Assembly: GCA_035527275.1 (NCBI GenBank)
Contig: DATLBA010000026.1
Span: forward strand, 1-37,271
Length of the DNA stretch: 37,271 nt
Origin: DATLBA01 sp035527275
GTDB taxonomy: Bacteria > Planctomycetota > Phycisphaerae > FEN-1346
Reading direction: 5' to 3'
The position numbers were made by a program, and so were the translations under genes. Positions 25,561 to 34,085 of the stretch are shown here, piece after piece. Each line of letters opens with the position of its first letter. Position 1 is the stretch's first letter. Under the pieces are notes generated by a model that was not told the origin of the DNA, searched no databases, and saw only the letters and a list, made by a program, of their open reading frames with translations.

Positions 25561-25731
25561 GGAAGCGCCGGGGCTTTAGAACTCCGGCGCTTCCCAACGC
25601 CGGCACAGGCCGGCGCTCAATCCACCCCAGCGAGGGGGGAAAAAAGGCTGCACTCAAATCTACCATCTTCAACGGCTGGACGGCAAACCCAGGTCAGACA
25701 ATTGCAAGACCGTGTGACACCATTGTGTCAC
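25561..25731. repeat. Intergenic hairpins upstream of the Rhs fragment
   Basis: Within the 300-bp gene-free stretch after mtnP there are three inverted repeats. The largest has an 11-bp perfect stem (GGAAGCGCCGG at 25561-25571, complement at 25584-25594). A second pairs CGCCGG with CCGGCG at 25599-25616. The third is GTGACAC-CATT-GTGTCAC at 25714-25731, just before the Rhs fragment. None is followed by a T tract on a useful strand, so they are not obvious terminators. Confidence 0.5.
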
Positions 25732-25751
25732 CTTGAAAAAAAAGGTGCGCC

Positions 25752-25992
25752 GACCTCGACGAACTCTACGCCTACGATCATCTCAACCGCCTCACCGCGT
25801 TCCATCGCGGCGACCTCGACGGCGACAAGGACGAGATCGTCGTGGCCGACTGCGAGTACGGCGAGGCCTGGGACCTGACGCCGGTGGGGAACTGGGAGGA
25901 TTACCAGATCGATGCCAACGGCGACGGCACCTACACTGACGCCGACGACCTCGACCAGGACCGGACCCACAACCTCGTCAACGAGATTGACG
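25752..25992 (+). pseudogene. Rhs/YD-repeat protein remnant
   Basis: The frame starting at 25752 translates as LDELYAYDHLNRLTAFHRG, then WDLTPVGNWEDYQ and NGDGTYTDADDLD, the rhythm of Rhs/YD repeats (YxYDxxNRLxxFxxG, then GNW). A stop codon (25734-25736) and an A-tract lie directly upstream, there is no start or signal peptide, and the repeat pattern is lost after about 25992. It is a fragment of a much larger cell-surface protein gene. The 320 bp from there to the next gene hold only a TATAAT (26230-26235) without a good -35. Confidence 0.65.
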
Positions 25993-26314
25993 GCAACAGA
26001 GGCAAGACGCTCGGGGTATCCCCCTCATCCGAGGCGCGACGGGTCGCTCGCGCGGGGGGCCGCCGACCCTCCCGCCTGCGTCTCCGGCGGACCCACGATC
26101 AGTAATCTGGCGACAATGCGGCCCTGTGCAAGAAAAAAGCACCCGCGGTGTTCCACATCAAGCGCGTCTTTTGTAAAGCCGGGCTGGCGAAAACCCTGCG
26201 AAAAGACTATGGACAAGGCCCGTCGGGGATATAATCCTCCGCCTGTAACGTGGGGGCTGCCGGGCGGCCGGCTGCCAACGCCGGCGACATCATGCCTAGG
26301 GAAGAGGTCCGAAG

Positions 26315-28276
26315 ATGATAAGTGGCGAGAAGAGGGGGCTGCGATTGCCGTCCATCATTGGCGACAACATGGTTCTGCAACAGGGGATGCGGGCGCCCGT
26401 GTGGGGCTGGGACGCGCCGGGTCAGCGGGTCACGGTGGCGATCGCCGGCCAGAAGGCGACGGCCAAGACCGGGGCCGACGGGCGGTGGAAGGTCCGCCTG
26501 CGACCGATGAAGGCCGTCGGGCCGCACGAGATGACCGTCACGGGCTCCTCCACGAGGACGCTTCGGAACATCCTAGTCGGCGAGGTCTGGGTCTGCTCAG
26601 GCCAGTCGAACATGCAGATGGCGGTCAGGGACATCGCCAACGGCCCGGCCGAGGTCCAGGCGGCCAACTATCCCCGAATCCGCCTGTTCACAGTGGCCTG
26701 CCTGACGGCCCCGACCCGGCAGGACGACCTGATCCAGCCGGCGACGTGGCAGGAATGTTCGCCGCAATCGGTCGAGCTGTTCGCGGCAGCGGCCTACTTC
26801 TTCGGGCGCGACCTCCAGAAGGCGCTCCAGGTGCCGGTGGGCCTCATCAACGCGTCCTGGGGCGGAACGGTCTGCGAGACGTGGATGAGCCGCGAGGCCC
26901 TCGAGGCCGACGCCGAGTTTCGCCACCTGCGCGACCATGTCCTGCCGCCCGAGGAATTTGCGAAGGCAAAGCCGACCTTCGATGAAGCGCTACGAAAGTG
27001 GGAGTCACTCGTCTACTTCAAGGACCCGGGGAACAAAGGGTTCGGCATGGGGTGGGCGGCACCCGATTGTTCGATGAGCCACTGGATAGATATCGGCACC
27101 CCGGGCCTCTGGCGCAACATGAGCGACGAAACGTGCGAAGGGGCGGTCTGGTATCGCCGCGACATCAAGGTCCCGAAGGTGTGGGAAGGCAAGGACCTTC
27201 TCCTCTCGCTCGGGGCCATTGACGACTTCGACACGACGTACTTCAACGGCACCCAGGTCGGCGCCATCGGCATAGAGACGCCGAACTGGTGGATGACGCC
27301 GCGGCGGTACACGGTGCCGGGAACGCTCGCCAAGGCAGGCCGGGCGACGATCGCGGTTCGCGTGTTCGACCACTTCATGGGCGGCGGGCTCATGGGACCG
27401 GCCCCTGAGATGTGCGTGGTCGCCGTCGGCCGTCCCGAGAGCGAGGCCATTCGGCTGAACGGTACCTGGAAGTTCAAGGTGGAGTACCCTATCGACCCGG
27501 CCACGCGCCCGCCGCGACCCAACGAACCGATGGGACCGGACAACCCGAACTGCCCGACCACGCTGTATAACTCGATGATCCACCCGCTCATCCCGTTCGG
27601 CATCCGCGGGGCGCTCTGGTACCAGGGCGAATCCAACGCCGACCGGGCGTACCAGTATCGCCGCCTCTTTCCGGCCTTGATCCGCGACTGGCGCCGGCGT
27701 TGGGGGAAGGGGGCGTTCCCGTTCCTCTTTGTCCAACTGGCCAACTGGGGGGGCCAGCAGGCCAAGCCGGGCGAGAGCGACTGGGCCGAACTCCGCGAGG
27801 CCCAGACCATGGCCCTGCGCGTTCCGAACACGGGCATGGCCCTCGCCATTGACATCGGTGACGCGGAGGATATGCATCCGCGGAACAAGCAGGACGTCGG
27901 CCGGCGGCTGGCCCTGGCAGCCAGGGCGCTCGTCTATCGCCAGAAACTCGTCTACTCCGGCCCGATGTATGCCGGGATGACCGTCAAGGGGAGCCAGGCC
28001 CGCCTGCGTTTCAAACACGTCGGCGGCGGCCTAGTGGCTCGCGGCGGAAAACTGCGCGGCTTCGCCATCGCCGCCAAGGACCGGAAGTTCGTCTGGGCTC
28101 AGGCCCGCGTCGAAGAAGGCACCGTCGTGGTCTGGAGCGATGAAGTGCCGAAGCCCGTCGCGGTCCGCTACGGCTGGGCCGACAACCCCGACGCCAACCT
28201 CTATAACAAGGAAAGCCTGCCCGCCGTGCCATTCCGGACCGACAAGTGGCCGGGGCTGACAGCCGGCAAGCGATAG
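26315..28276 (+). CDS. Sialate O-acetylesterase-like SGNH esterase
   Basis: The 653-residue protein follows the SIAE pattern: LRLPSIIGDNMVLQQGMRAPVWGWDAPGQ opening, VWVCSGQSNMQMAVRD with the catalytic Ser, GLINASWGGTVCETWMS, a jelly-roll insert (LLSLGAIDDFDTTYFNG), GALWYQGESNA, and DIGDAEDMHPRNKQDVGRRLA with the Asp-x-x-His of the triad. It would remove acetyl groups from sialic acid or other sugars. Most bacterial relatives have a signal peptide; none is seen after the ATG at 26315 (GAGG 8 nt upstream), so this one may be cytoplasmic or its start is misread. Confidence 0.88.
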   Translation: MISGEKRGLRLPSIIGDNMVLQQGMRAPVWGWDAPGQRVTVAIAGQKATAKTGADGRWKVRLRPMKAVGPHEMTVTGSSTRTLRNILVGEVWVCSGQSNMQMAVRDIANGPAEVQAANYPRIRLFTVACLTAPTRQDDLIQPATWQECSPQSVELFAAAAYFFGRDLQKALQVPVGLINASWGGTVCETWMSREALEADAEFRHLRDHVLPPEEFAKAKPTFDEALRKWESLVYFKDPGNKGFGMGWAAPDCSMSHWIDIGTPGLWRNMSDETCEGAVWYRRDIKVPKVWEGKDLLLSLGAIDDFDTTYFNGTQVGAIGIETPNWWMTPRRYTVPGTLAKAGRATIAVRVFDHFMGGGLMGPAPEMCVVAVGRPESEAIRLNGTWKFKVEYPIDPATRPPRPNEPMGPDNPNCPTTLYNSMIHPLIPFGIRGALWYQGESNADRAYQYRRLFPALIRDWRRRWGKGAFPFLFVQLANWGGQQAKPGESDWAELREAQTMALRVPNTGMALAIDIGDAEDMHPRNKQDVGRRLALAARALVYRQKLVYSGPMYAGMTVKGSQARLRFKHVGGGLVARGGKLRGFAIAAKDRKFVWAQARVEEGTVVVWSDEVPKPVAVRYGWADNPDANLYNKESLPAVPFRTDKWPGLTAGKR

Positions 28277-28594
28277 CCGCGCCCCGTCCCTCCCGAAAAC
28301 TCCGTCCGCCTTATTCTACAAGCACTTACGTCTCTTGTCTGCAATGCTCTTCGCCGCTACAATTGAGGCCTTCCAACCGGAAAGGACGGCCTCACGGTGG
28401 GCGTGATTCAACTGATCGGCATTCTGTTTCGGGCCCTGCCGGCCAACCGGGCCGCTGGATTGTACCGGCCATTCGGGCGAAGAACCGATGCCCGGCCAAC
28501 AGGTCCTGGCTAAGAAATGATGCGGCGCTGCGCTTCCACTGGATGCTGCTGCTCAAACGCCGAAGACGCGGGGCCGCTCGGCGCACTCATACCC

Positions 28595-28623
28595 TTGCCT
28601 GAGATTGAGGAAGGCGATATATA
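28595..28623 (+). promoter_or_regulatory. Promoter of the WG-repeat lipoprotein gene
   Basis: TTGCCT (28595-28600) and TATATA (28618-28623) are 17 bp apart. The 320 bp before it (28277-28594) contain no convincing gene or terminator; a few short frames there lack ribosome sites. Confidence 0.5.
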
Positions 28624-28679
28624 GGGGTGCACGCCCCCCACCGGTCCACGGCTGGGGGAGCCGGGAGAAGGAGGCCAGA

Positions 28680-29639
28680 TTGAAAGCCTGCGTGGTCTTT
28701 CTGCGGCGCATGGGCGCCGCCGCGCTGATCTTGGTCAGTTGCGCCACGGCTTTCTCGTGCAAGGCGGGTGACGAGGCACAGCCTGGCGTCACGCCGGCTC
28801 AATTTGTCACGGTGACAATCTACAATTACGATCCTGACCGCGAGGACGCCGGGTGGGCCCCCGGCCCCAAACTTCTCTGGAACAGGGGCTACCACGTCAC
28901 CCTGGGTCGGGAGGCAACGAAGCGGCTCTTCTCCGACATGACGTGGACCTCGGAAGGCGCCATACGGAAAACCACACTGCTAGTGGTTGCCCAAACGGAA
29001 GACGGCGAACGCCGCCTCGTGGGCCTCTGTCCGGGCGGGTTGTCTGTTTCCATTAAAGGTGAACCGGGCGATTTCCTTTTCCCCGGAGAGTTGGGCGATG
29101 TCGCTAGAAAGTATCTCTATCCGTTGATCCTGAAATGCTTCCAGCCGCAGCCCAAAAGGCTTAATCGCCTCCGGGCTCACGAGGTGCCGGAGGAGCCCTG
29201 GCCGATGCCCTACGGCGAGAAGTTCGGCTTCCTCGACCCGAGCGGGAATAAGATGATCATTGCCCCCCAGTTCGACGACGCCCAACCATTCTCCGAGGGT
29301 CTGGCGGCAGTCCGGGTGGGTGACGCGGATTCCGGCCGGTGGGGGTACGTGAATATGGCCGGAAGCATGGTCATTCCACCCCGGTTCACCTGGGCGTGCC
29401 CGTTCTCGGAAGGGCGCGCCGCGGTGACGGTGGGGGACCTCTTCGAAGGCAAGCAAGGCTACATCAATCGCGCGGGAGAGATGGTCGTCGACCCCCAATT
29501 TGACACGGCAGGGGTGTTCATCGGCGGTCGTGCAAAGGTGTACAGACAAGAGCAGGATGCGCTCACTCATATGTATTATCTGACGATGGACGGCACCCTC
29601 CACGAAGATGATCCTGCCAAGCAGCACCCGAGCGAATGA
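28680..29639 (+). CDS. WG-repeat lipoprotein
   Basis: The likely start is a TTG at 28680: AAGGAGG lies 5 nt upstream, while the longest frame (28605) begins inside the promoter. The 319-residue product then opens with a basic stretch, a hydrophobic core and the lipobox LVSC, so it is probably lipid-anchored. The C-terminal half has three WG-type repeats (KFGFLDPSGN, RWGYVNMAGSM, KQGYINRAGEM, each followed by PxF and a SEGxAAV motif). Such repeats form beta propeller-like or solenoid surface modules. The N-terminal region (about 30-170) has no recognised domain. Function unknown. Confidence 0.8.
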   Translation: MKACVVFLRRMGAAALILVSCATAFSCKAGDEAQPGVTPAQFVTVTIYNYDPDREDAGWAPGPKLLWNRGYHVTLGREATKRLFSDMTWTSEGAIRKTTLLVVAQTEDGERRLVGLCPGGLSVSIKGEPGDFLFPGELGDVARKYLYPLILKCFQPQPKRLNRLRAHEVPEEPWPMPYGEKFGFLDPSGNKMIIAPQFDDAQPFSEGLAAVRVGDADSGRWGYVNMAGSMVIPPRFTWACPFSEGRAAVTVGDLFEGKQGYINRAGEMVVDPQFDTAGVFIGGRAKVYRQEQDALTHMYYLTMDGTLHEDDPAKQHPSE

Positions 29640-29656
29640 CAGTCCGGGCCGGAGTG

Positions 29657-29713
29657 CTGGTCCAGCGATATTGGGTTAGCACTATACTGGTCAACCGATA
29701 TTGAGTTAGCGCT
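29657..29713. repeat. Two tandem copies of a 30-bp repeat
   Basis: CTGGTCCAGCGATATTGGG at 29657 recurs 30 bp later as CTGGTCAACCGATATTGAG, each followed by TTAGC and CT. The second copy is cut after about 27 bp. The function is unknown; it lies right after the WG-repeat gene stop. Confidence 0.6.
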
Positions 29714-30201
29714 CCGCTAGGGTGGATGGAGGGTCGGAAGGGTATTTTCGAAGCACGCCGAAGTCGGTGAGGCGTGGTACTCGGCGGTGTCGAAGAGGTG
29801 AAACGACGCTCTTGGGTCCCCCGATTCTTGCGCAGCATCCTGCGGAGGCGTGCGTGCGCAGCGTGACCGCGGCCTTGGGGAAACGGGCGGCGCTCGTTTT
29901 GAGCGTATGCTCATAACCGGCGGCGCAAATCGCCCGCAGGCGCATCATCACATCGGCATGCGTAGGGGGCAAAAAGAGGGTCAAAAAGCGCCCATTCGGG
30001 TCCAATTCCGACCAAAAACGCGAAAAAAGTCGAAAAAAGCGCCCAAAAGCGCCTTGCCCATCTTAACATTTCGGGCCTCAAACCCCCTTGGCGCTAGCGA
30101 CAGGTCCGATTTGGCCTCCAAAACGGGCCAAAATCCCCCAAATCCCACCCAAAATCGCCCGCCAACATATCGGCCATGCGCAATGTGTGCGCGCCAAACG
30201 C
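29714..30201. other. Intergenic stretch with one doubtful minus-strand frame
   Basis: This 490-bp gene-poor region holds an open minus-strand frame from 30005 to 29706 (99 codons) rich in Arg, Ala and Pro, with no recognised motif and no clear ribosome site. The segment 29960-30060 is unusual in base content: A-rich runs (AAAAAG, GAAAAAAG) alternate with GCGCCC on the plus strand. It may be decayed sequence joined to MITE copy 2. I see no convincing gene. Confidence 0.4.
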
Positions 30202-30377
30202 CTGCGGCTGGCGGCGAAGCCCGAGGCCGGTCCCGATCCCGGCGCGCCGGGATCGGGACCGGCCCAAAACGTCCTCGACGTGGCGTTTCAACCACGCCTC
30301 CGCCCGTTTGGACCTGCCGCCTTGGCCTCGAACTTCTCGCTCAGCCTCGCGACGAGCGGGTTATTCGGATAGGCTCT
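30202..30377. mobile_element. MITE-like element, copy 2 (left end missing)
   Basis: About 176 bp closely match copy 3, from CTGCGGCTGGC to the end GGATAGGCTCT; the outer left inverted end is replaced by unrelated sequence. The copy carries a 40-bp perfect palindrome where copy 3 has a degraded one, and a small indel near 30305 relative to copy 3. Its last base overlaps the aroK stop codon. Confidence 0.7.
30225..30264. repeat. 40-bp perfect palindrome
   Basis: The left half GGCCGGTCCCGATCCCGGCG is followed without spacer by its exact reverse complement. The core CCCGGCGCGCCGGG is shared with palindromes at 360-377 and 35265-35280. It lies inside MITE copy 2. Confidence 0.9.
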
Positions 30378-30904
30378 TAGAGGTTGCGGTTTGCTTTCAG
30401 CCAGGCGAGGAGGCGGCCGGCGGTTTCGGCGGGCGAGAAGCGGTCGGTCTGAATTTCATAGTGGCAGGCGGCCAGATACGTCGGCTGGCGCCGGCGCAGC
30501 AGGTTCCGGATTTCGGCGATGCCGCCCGAGTCGGTCAGGTCGGGCCGCTCGGCCGCCGTCTTCGGGTCGGCCTTCATGCGGTCCCAAATCACCTCCGGGC
30601 CGGCGGTCAGGAGGACGACGCGCCCGTTCGCCCGCAAGGCGTTGCGGTTTTCCTCATCCAGAACCGCCCCGCCGCCGGCGCTGATGATTTGCCGCTCGCG
30701 CGCGGCCACGTCGGCGATTACGTCGCGTTCCAGGCGGCGGAACTCCGGCCACCCGCCGTCGGCGACGATTTCCTTGATGCTTCGGCCGGCCCGCTCCTGA
30801 ATGAGCGTGTCGGTGTCCACGAGGGGCCGGCCCAACCTCTCGGCGAGAATCTCGCCGATCGTCGTCTTACCCGTGCAGCGATAGCCGATGAGGACAAGGT
30901 TCAT
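30377..30904 (-). CDS. aroK: Shikimate kinase
   Basis: Phosphorylates shikimate in aromatic amino acid synthesis. The 175-residue product has Walker A GYRCTGKTT, the shikimate-binding DTDTLIQERAGRSIKEI, FRRLERDV with Arg/Glu contacts, the SAGGGAV loop and a lid with Arg (AAERPDL). The ATG at 30904 has GAGG 6 nt upstream. It is the last gene of the leuA-argG-aroK run (72 bp... after argG). The stop TAA (30379-30377) is completed by the first base of MITE copy 2, so the element begins exactly at the gene end; no residues appear lost. Confidence 0.94.
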   Translation of the reverse strand: MNLVLIGYRCTGKTTIGEILAERLGRPLVDTDTLIQERAGRSIKEIVADGGWPEFRRLERDVIADVAARERQIISAGGGAVLDEENRNALRANGRVVLLTAGPEVIWDRMKADPKTAAERPDLTDSGGIAEIRNLLRRRQPTYLAACHYEIQTDRFSPAETAGRLLAWLKANRNL

Positions 30905-30980
30905 GGCTGCCTCGACAATGTTGCTCCTCCGCCCGCCGAAGTTGCGGCGCGTCGGGACAAAGGCGGGTCGCTGAACGGGC

Positions 30981-32204
30981 TCAGTCACCTTTCCGCCGCG
31001 CCAGACCCTGTACTTGCATCGGCAGACCGAACAGGTGGATGAAGCCGGTGGCGTCGGCCGGGTCGTAGGATTCGCCCATGACGAAACTGGCCAGGTCCTC
31101 GCTGTAAAGGCTGTGGGGCGAGGTGGCACCGGCGTAGATGACGTTGCCCTTGTAGAGTTTCAGGCGCACCTTGCCGGAGACGTTTTCCTGCGTCCGGTTC
31201 ACGAAGGCATCGAGCGCCTCGCGGAGCGGGGAGAACCACTGGCCGTCATACACGAGTTCCGCGTACCGCAGCGCCACACCTTGCTTATAATGCAACGTAT
31301 CGCGGTCGAGGCACAGGGCTTCCAGCGCCGCATGGGCCGCATAGATAATCGTTCCGCCGGGCGTCTCGTAAAGCCCGCGCGACTTGATGCCCACGAGCCG
31401 GTTCTCCACAAGGTCCACCTGCCCGATGCCGTGCTTGCCGCCGAGACAGTTCAGCGTCTCAACAATCTCGACGGGGCCAAGCCGTTTCCCGTCCACGGCG
31501 ACCGGCGCGCCGGCGTCGAACTCGACCTCGACGTATTCGGCTTTGTCGGGTGCTTCCTCGACGGGTTTCGAGAGGACGAAGACCTCGGGCCGCGGCTCAT
31601 TGGCGGGGTCTTCGAGTTCGCCGCCTTCGTGGCTGATGTGCCAGAGGTTTCGGTCGCGGCTGTAGATGCTCTTTTTGGTCTGGGCGATCGGGATGCCGTG
31701 GGCCTCGGCGTATTCGACGGCGGCCTCGCGGCTTGTCAGAGTCCATCGCGGGTCGCGCCAGGGCGCCAGGACCGTCAGATCCGGCGCGAGCGCCATGTAA
31801 GTCAACTCGAAGCGGACCTGGTCGTTGCCTTTACCTGTGGCGCCGTGGGCGAGGGCGTCGGCGCCGGTGGCGCGGGCGGCCTCGACCTGTTTGGAGGCGA
31901 TCAGCGGCCGCGCGATGCTTGTCCCGAGTAGGTACTTGCCCTCGTAAACGGCCCCGGCCTTGACCATGGGCCAGAGGTAATCCGTGACGAACTCCTCGCG
32001 CAGGTCCTCGACGATGCACTCGCAGGCGCCGCTCTTTTCGGCCTTTTCCTCGATTCGATCGAGTTCGTCGGGTCCCTGGCCCAGGTCGGCCACGTAGGCG
32101 ACGACCTCACAGCCGTAGGTTTCGCGGAGCCACGGCAGGATGACCGAGGTATCGAGACCGCCCGAGTAGGCCAGGACGGCCTTTTTGACGCTGGTTTGAG
32201 CCAT
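30981..32204 (-). CDS. argG: Argininosuccinate synthase
   Basis: ATP-dependent joining of citrulline and aspartate in arginine synthesis. The 407-residue product is full length, with the N-type ATP pyrophosphatase loop AYSGGLDTS, VAYVADLGQG, LLGTSIARPLIA, HGATGKGNDQVRFE, IYSRDRNLWHIS and GIKSRGLYETPG. It lies between leuA (66 bp upstream) and aroK (76 bp downstream) on the same strand with no promoter or terminator that I can see, so all three are probably read from the attenuated promoter upstream of leuA. GAAAGG precedes the ATG at moderate spacing. Confidence 0.97.
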   Translation of the reverse strand: MAQTSVKKAVLAYSGGLDTSVILPWLRETYGCEVVAYVADLGQGPDELDRIEEKAEKSGACECIVEDLREEFVTDYLWPMVKAGAVYEGKYLLGTSIARPLIASKQVEAARATGADALAHGATGKGNDQVRFELTYMALAPDLTVLAPWRDPRWTLTSREAAVEYAEAHGIPIAQTKKSIYSRDRNLWHISHEGGELEDPANEPRPEVFVLSKPVEEAPDKAEYVEVEFDAGAPVAVDGKRLGPVEIVETLNCLGGKHGIGQVDLVENRLVGIKSRGLYETPGGTIIYAAHAALEALCLDRDTLHYKQGVALRYAELVYDGQWFSPLREALDAFVNRTQENVSGKVRLKLYKGNVIYAGATSPHSLYSEDLASFVMGESYDPADATGFIHLFGLPMQVQGLARRKGD

Positions 32205-32270
32205 GTTGATGCCTTTCGTTGGCGCAGCGCGCCGCGGCCGTACGGGGCCAGGCGCGGCGGCCGACCGGCG

Positions 32271-33896
32271 CTACCGTTTCGACGTTTTCGTTTTCCTCTT
32301 TTTTGGTTTTGCCTTTGATTTCTTTGCGGCGGATTGTGCCCGCCGCCTGCGCGCCTTCTTCGCGCCCCGGCGGCTCAAGGCGCGGTTGATGGCGTTCAGG
32401 TACGCCTTGGCGCTGGCTTCGAGGATGTCGGTCGAGACGCCGCGACCCGAGATCGTGCGCTCGCGATGTTTGGCTTCGAGGCGGACTTCGCCCTGCGCCT
32501 CTTTGCCGCCCGTCACGGAGCGGATCTGGTAGTCCATCAGTTTCAGTGAGAGGCCCGTCAGGCGTTCCATGGCCCGGAAGATGGCGTCCACGGGTCCGTC
32601 GCCTGTGGCGGCGTCGCGGATGCGCTCGCCCCTGCCGGCGTGCTCGAGTTCGACGGTGGCGGTCGGCATGCCGCCCGTGCCGGTCGCCACCTGGATGCCA
32701 ATCAGCCGCCACGTTTCGGGAACCGTCACGAGTTCCGTCTCGACTAAGGCTTCGATATCCTCGTCGAAGACTTCCTTTTTGCGGTCGGCCAGTTCCTTGA
32801 ACGGCCCGAAGAAGAGGCGGTCGATCTGTTCGGGCGGTATGCGATAGCCGAGGGCTTTCAGCCGCTCGCGGAACTGGTGGCGCCCGCTATGTTTGCCGAG
32901 GACCAGGCGGCTCGTTTTCAGGCCGACCGTTCTCGGGTCCATAATCTCGTAGGTGGTCCGCTTTTTCAGGATTCCGTCGGCGTGGATGCCCGCCTCGTGG
33001 GCAAAGGCGTTCTCGCCGACCACGGCCTTGTTGCGCTGGACGACGAGGCCGGTGACGCGGCTCACGAGGCGGCTTATCGGATAGAGCCGCTCGGTCTTGA
33101 TGTTTGTCCAGCAGCCGTCGAACGCCTCGGGGCGGGTTCGAAGGGCCATGACGATTTCCTCGAGTGCGGCGTTGCCGGCCCGCTCGCCGATGCCATTGAT
33201 GGTGCACTCGACCTGGCGGGCGCCGGCCAGGACGGCGGCCAGGGAGTTCGCCTCCGCCATCCCCAGGTCGTCGTGGCAATGGACCGCCACGACCGCCTCG
33301 GCGATGTTCGGCACGCGCTCGAAGAGGTCCTCAATCAGGGCGCGAAAACCGTCGGGCGTGGCCCACCCGACCGTGTCGGGGATGTTGACGGTCGTGGCGC
33401 CGGCGTCGATGACGGCCTCGACGACGCAGGCGAGGAAATCGGGCTCGGTGCGCGCCGCGTCCTCCGGGGAGAACTGGACGTCCTGGACGGCCCGCTTGGC
33501 CCGCTCGACGCCTTCGACGCTCAGGCGGAGGATTTCGCTCCGCGCCTTTCGCAACTTGTATTTCCGGTGGATGCGGCTGGTCGCCAGGAAGACGTGGATG
33601 CGCGGTTTGCGGGCCTCGCGCACGGCCTCGGCGGCGCGGTCGATGTCCTTGGGGACGCAGCGGGCCAGACCCGCGACGATGGGTTTTTTGACTTCGCGGG
33701 AAATTGCGCGGACGGCCTCGAAATCGTCCGGCGAGGTGATCGGAAAACCCGCTTCGATAACGTCCACGCCGAGGAGTTCAAGGGCCCGGGCGACTTCGAG
33801 TTTCTCGGTCAGGTTCATGCTCGCGCCGGGCGACTGTTCGCCGTCGCGCAGCGTCGTGTCGAACACGAGCACCCGTTTATCGGCTTTCTTGGCCAT
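32271..33896 (-). CDS. leuA: 2-isopropylmalate synthase
   Basis: The first committed enzyme of leucine synthesis, condensing acetyl-CoA with 2-oxoisovalerate. The catalytic barrel shows VFDTTLRDGEQSPGASM, EAGFPITSPDDFEAV, HVFLATSRIHRKYKLRK, VNIPDTVGW and the metal ligands in HCHDDLGMAEAN, followed by GIHADG. A C-terminal regulatory domain (about 385-515) of LeuA type is present, consistent with feedback by leucine. The last 25 residues are nearly all Lys, Arg and Thr, an unusual basic tail. GGAGGAG lies upstream of the ATG. A citramalate synthase cannot be fully excluded, but the PGASM/HCHDD pattern favours LeuA. Confidence 0.93.
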   Translation of the reverse strand: MAKKADKRVLVFDTTLRDGEQSPGASMNLTEKLEVARALELLGVDVIEAGFPITSPDDFEAVRAISREVKKPIVAGLARCVPKDIDRAAEAVREARKPRIHVFLATSRIHRKYKLRKARSEILRLSVEGVERAKRAVQDVQFSPEDAARTEPDFLACVVEAVIDAGATTVNIPDTVGWATPDGFRALIEDLFERVPNIAEAVVAVHCHDDLGMAEANSLAAVLAGARQVECTINGIGERAGNAALEEIVMALRTRPEAFDGCWTNIKTERLYPISRLVSRVTGLVVQRNKAVVGENAFAHEAGIHADGILKKRTTYEIMDPRTVGLKTSRLVLGKHSGRHQFRERLKALGYRIPPEQIDRLFFGPFKELADRKKEVFDEDIEALVETELVTVPETWRLIGIQVATGTGGMPTATVELEHAGRGERIRDAATGDGPVDAIFRAMERLTGLSLKLMDYQIRSVTGGKEAQGEVRLEAKHRERTISGRGVSTDILEASAKAYLNAINRALSRRGAKKARRRRAQSAAKKSKAKPKKRKTKTSKR

Positions 33897-33988
33897 GGCT
33901 CTCCTCCACTCTCCCCCTATCTATCACACAACCTGCGTCGGTTGCAATGGCTTTGATTCCAGCCCCGCCCCCGGCACGACGGGTCCGG

Positions 33989-34024
33989 AAAACAAAGCGG
34001 CCCCGGGATATTCGTCCCGAGGCC
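33989..34024 (-). terminator. Attenuator terminator upstream of leuA
   Basis: On the minus strand GGCCTCGGGA (34024-34015) and TCCCGGGGCC (34008-33999) form a 10-bp stem (one G-U) with loop CGAATA, followed after GC by TTTGTTTT (33996-33989). It precedes leuA by about 90 nt and can be displaced by an alternative pairing with CCCGGGGCC at 34060-34052. Confidence 0.65.
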
Positions 34025-34051
34025 TTGGTCATTTCCGACTCAGCGCGCAAC

Positions 34052-34085
34052 GGCCCCGGGGGGTTATCTCCTAAGGCCCAGAGCC
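34052..34085 (-). promoter_or_regulatory. Attenuator segments 1 and 2 (protector and antiterminator)
   Basis: Segment 1, GGCTCTGGG (34085-34077), pairs with segment 2, CCCGGGGCC (34060-34052), over 9 bp with two G-U pairs. Segment 2 also pairs over 9 bp (one G-U) with segment 3 (34024-34016) of the terminator stem. The pairings 1:2, 2:3 and 3:4 are mutually exclusive, as in classical amino-acid attenuators. Segment 1 lies inside the leader peptide, over its Ala-Leu-Gly codons. Confidence 0.6.

Noticed and set aside
25714..25731. GTGACAC-CATT-GTGTCAC stem as a terminator
   Set aside because: Followed by A rather than T on the plus strand, and nothing transcribed toward it on the minus strand needs a terminator.
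29706..30005. Minus-strand frame of 99 codons called as a gene
   Set aside because: No ribosome site or recognised motif, and it overlaps decayed repeat sequence; kept only as a note.
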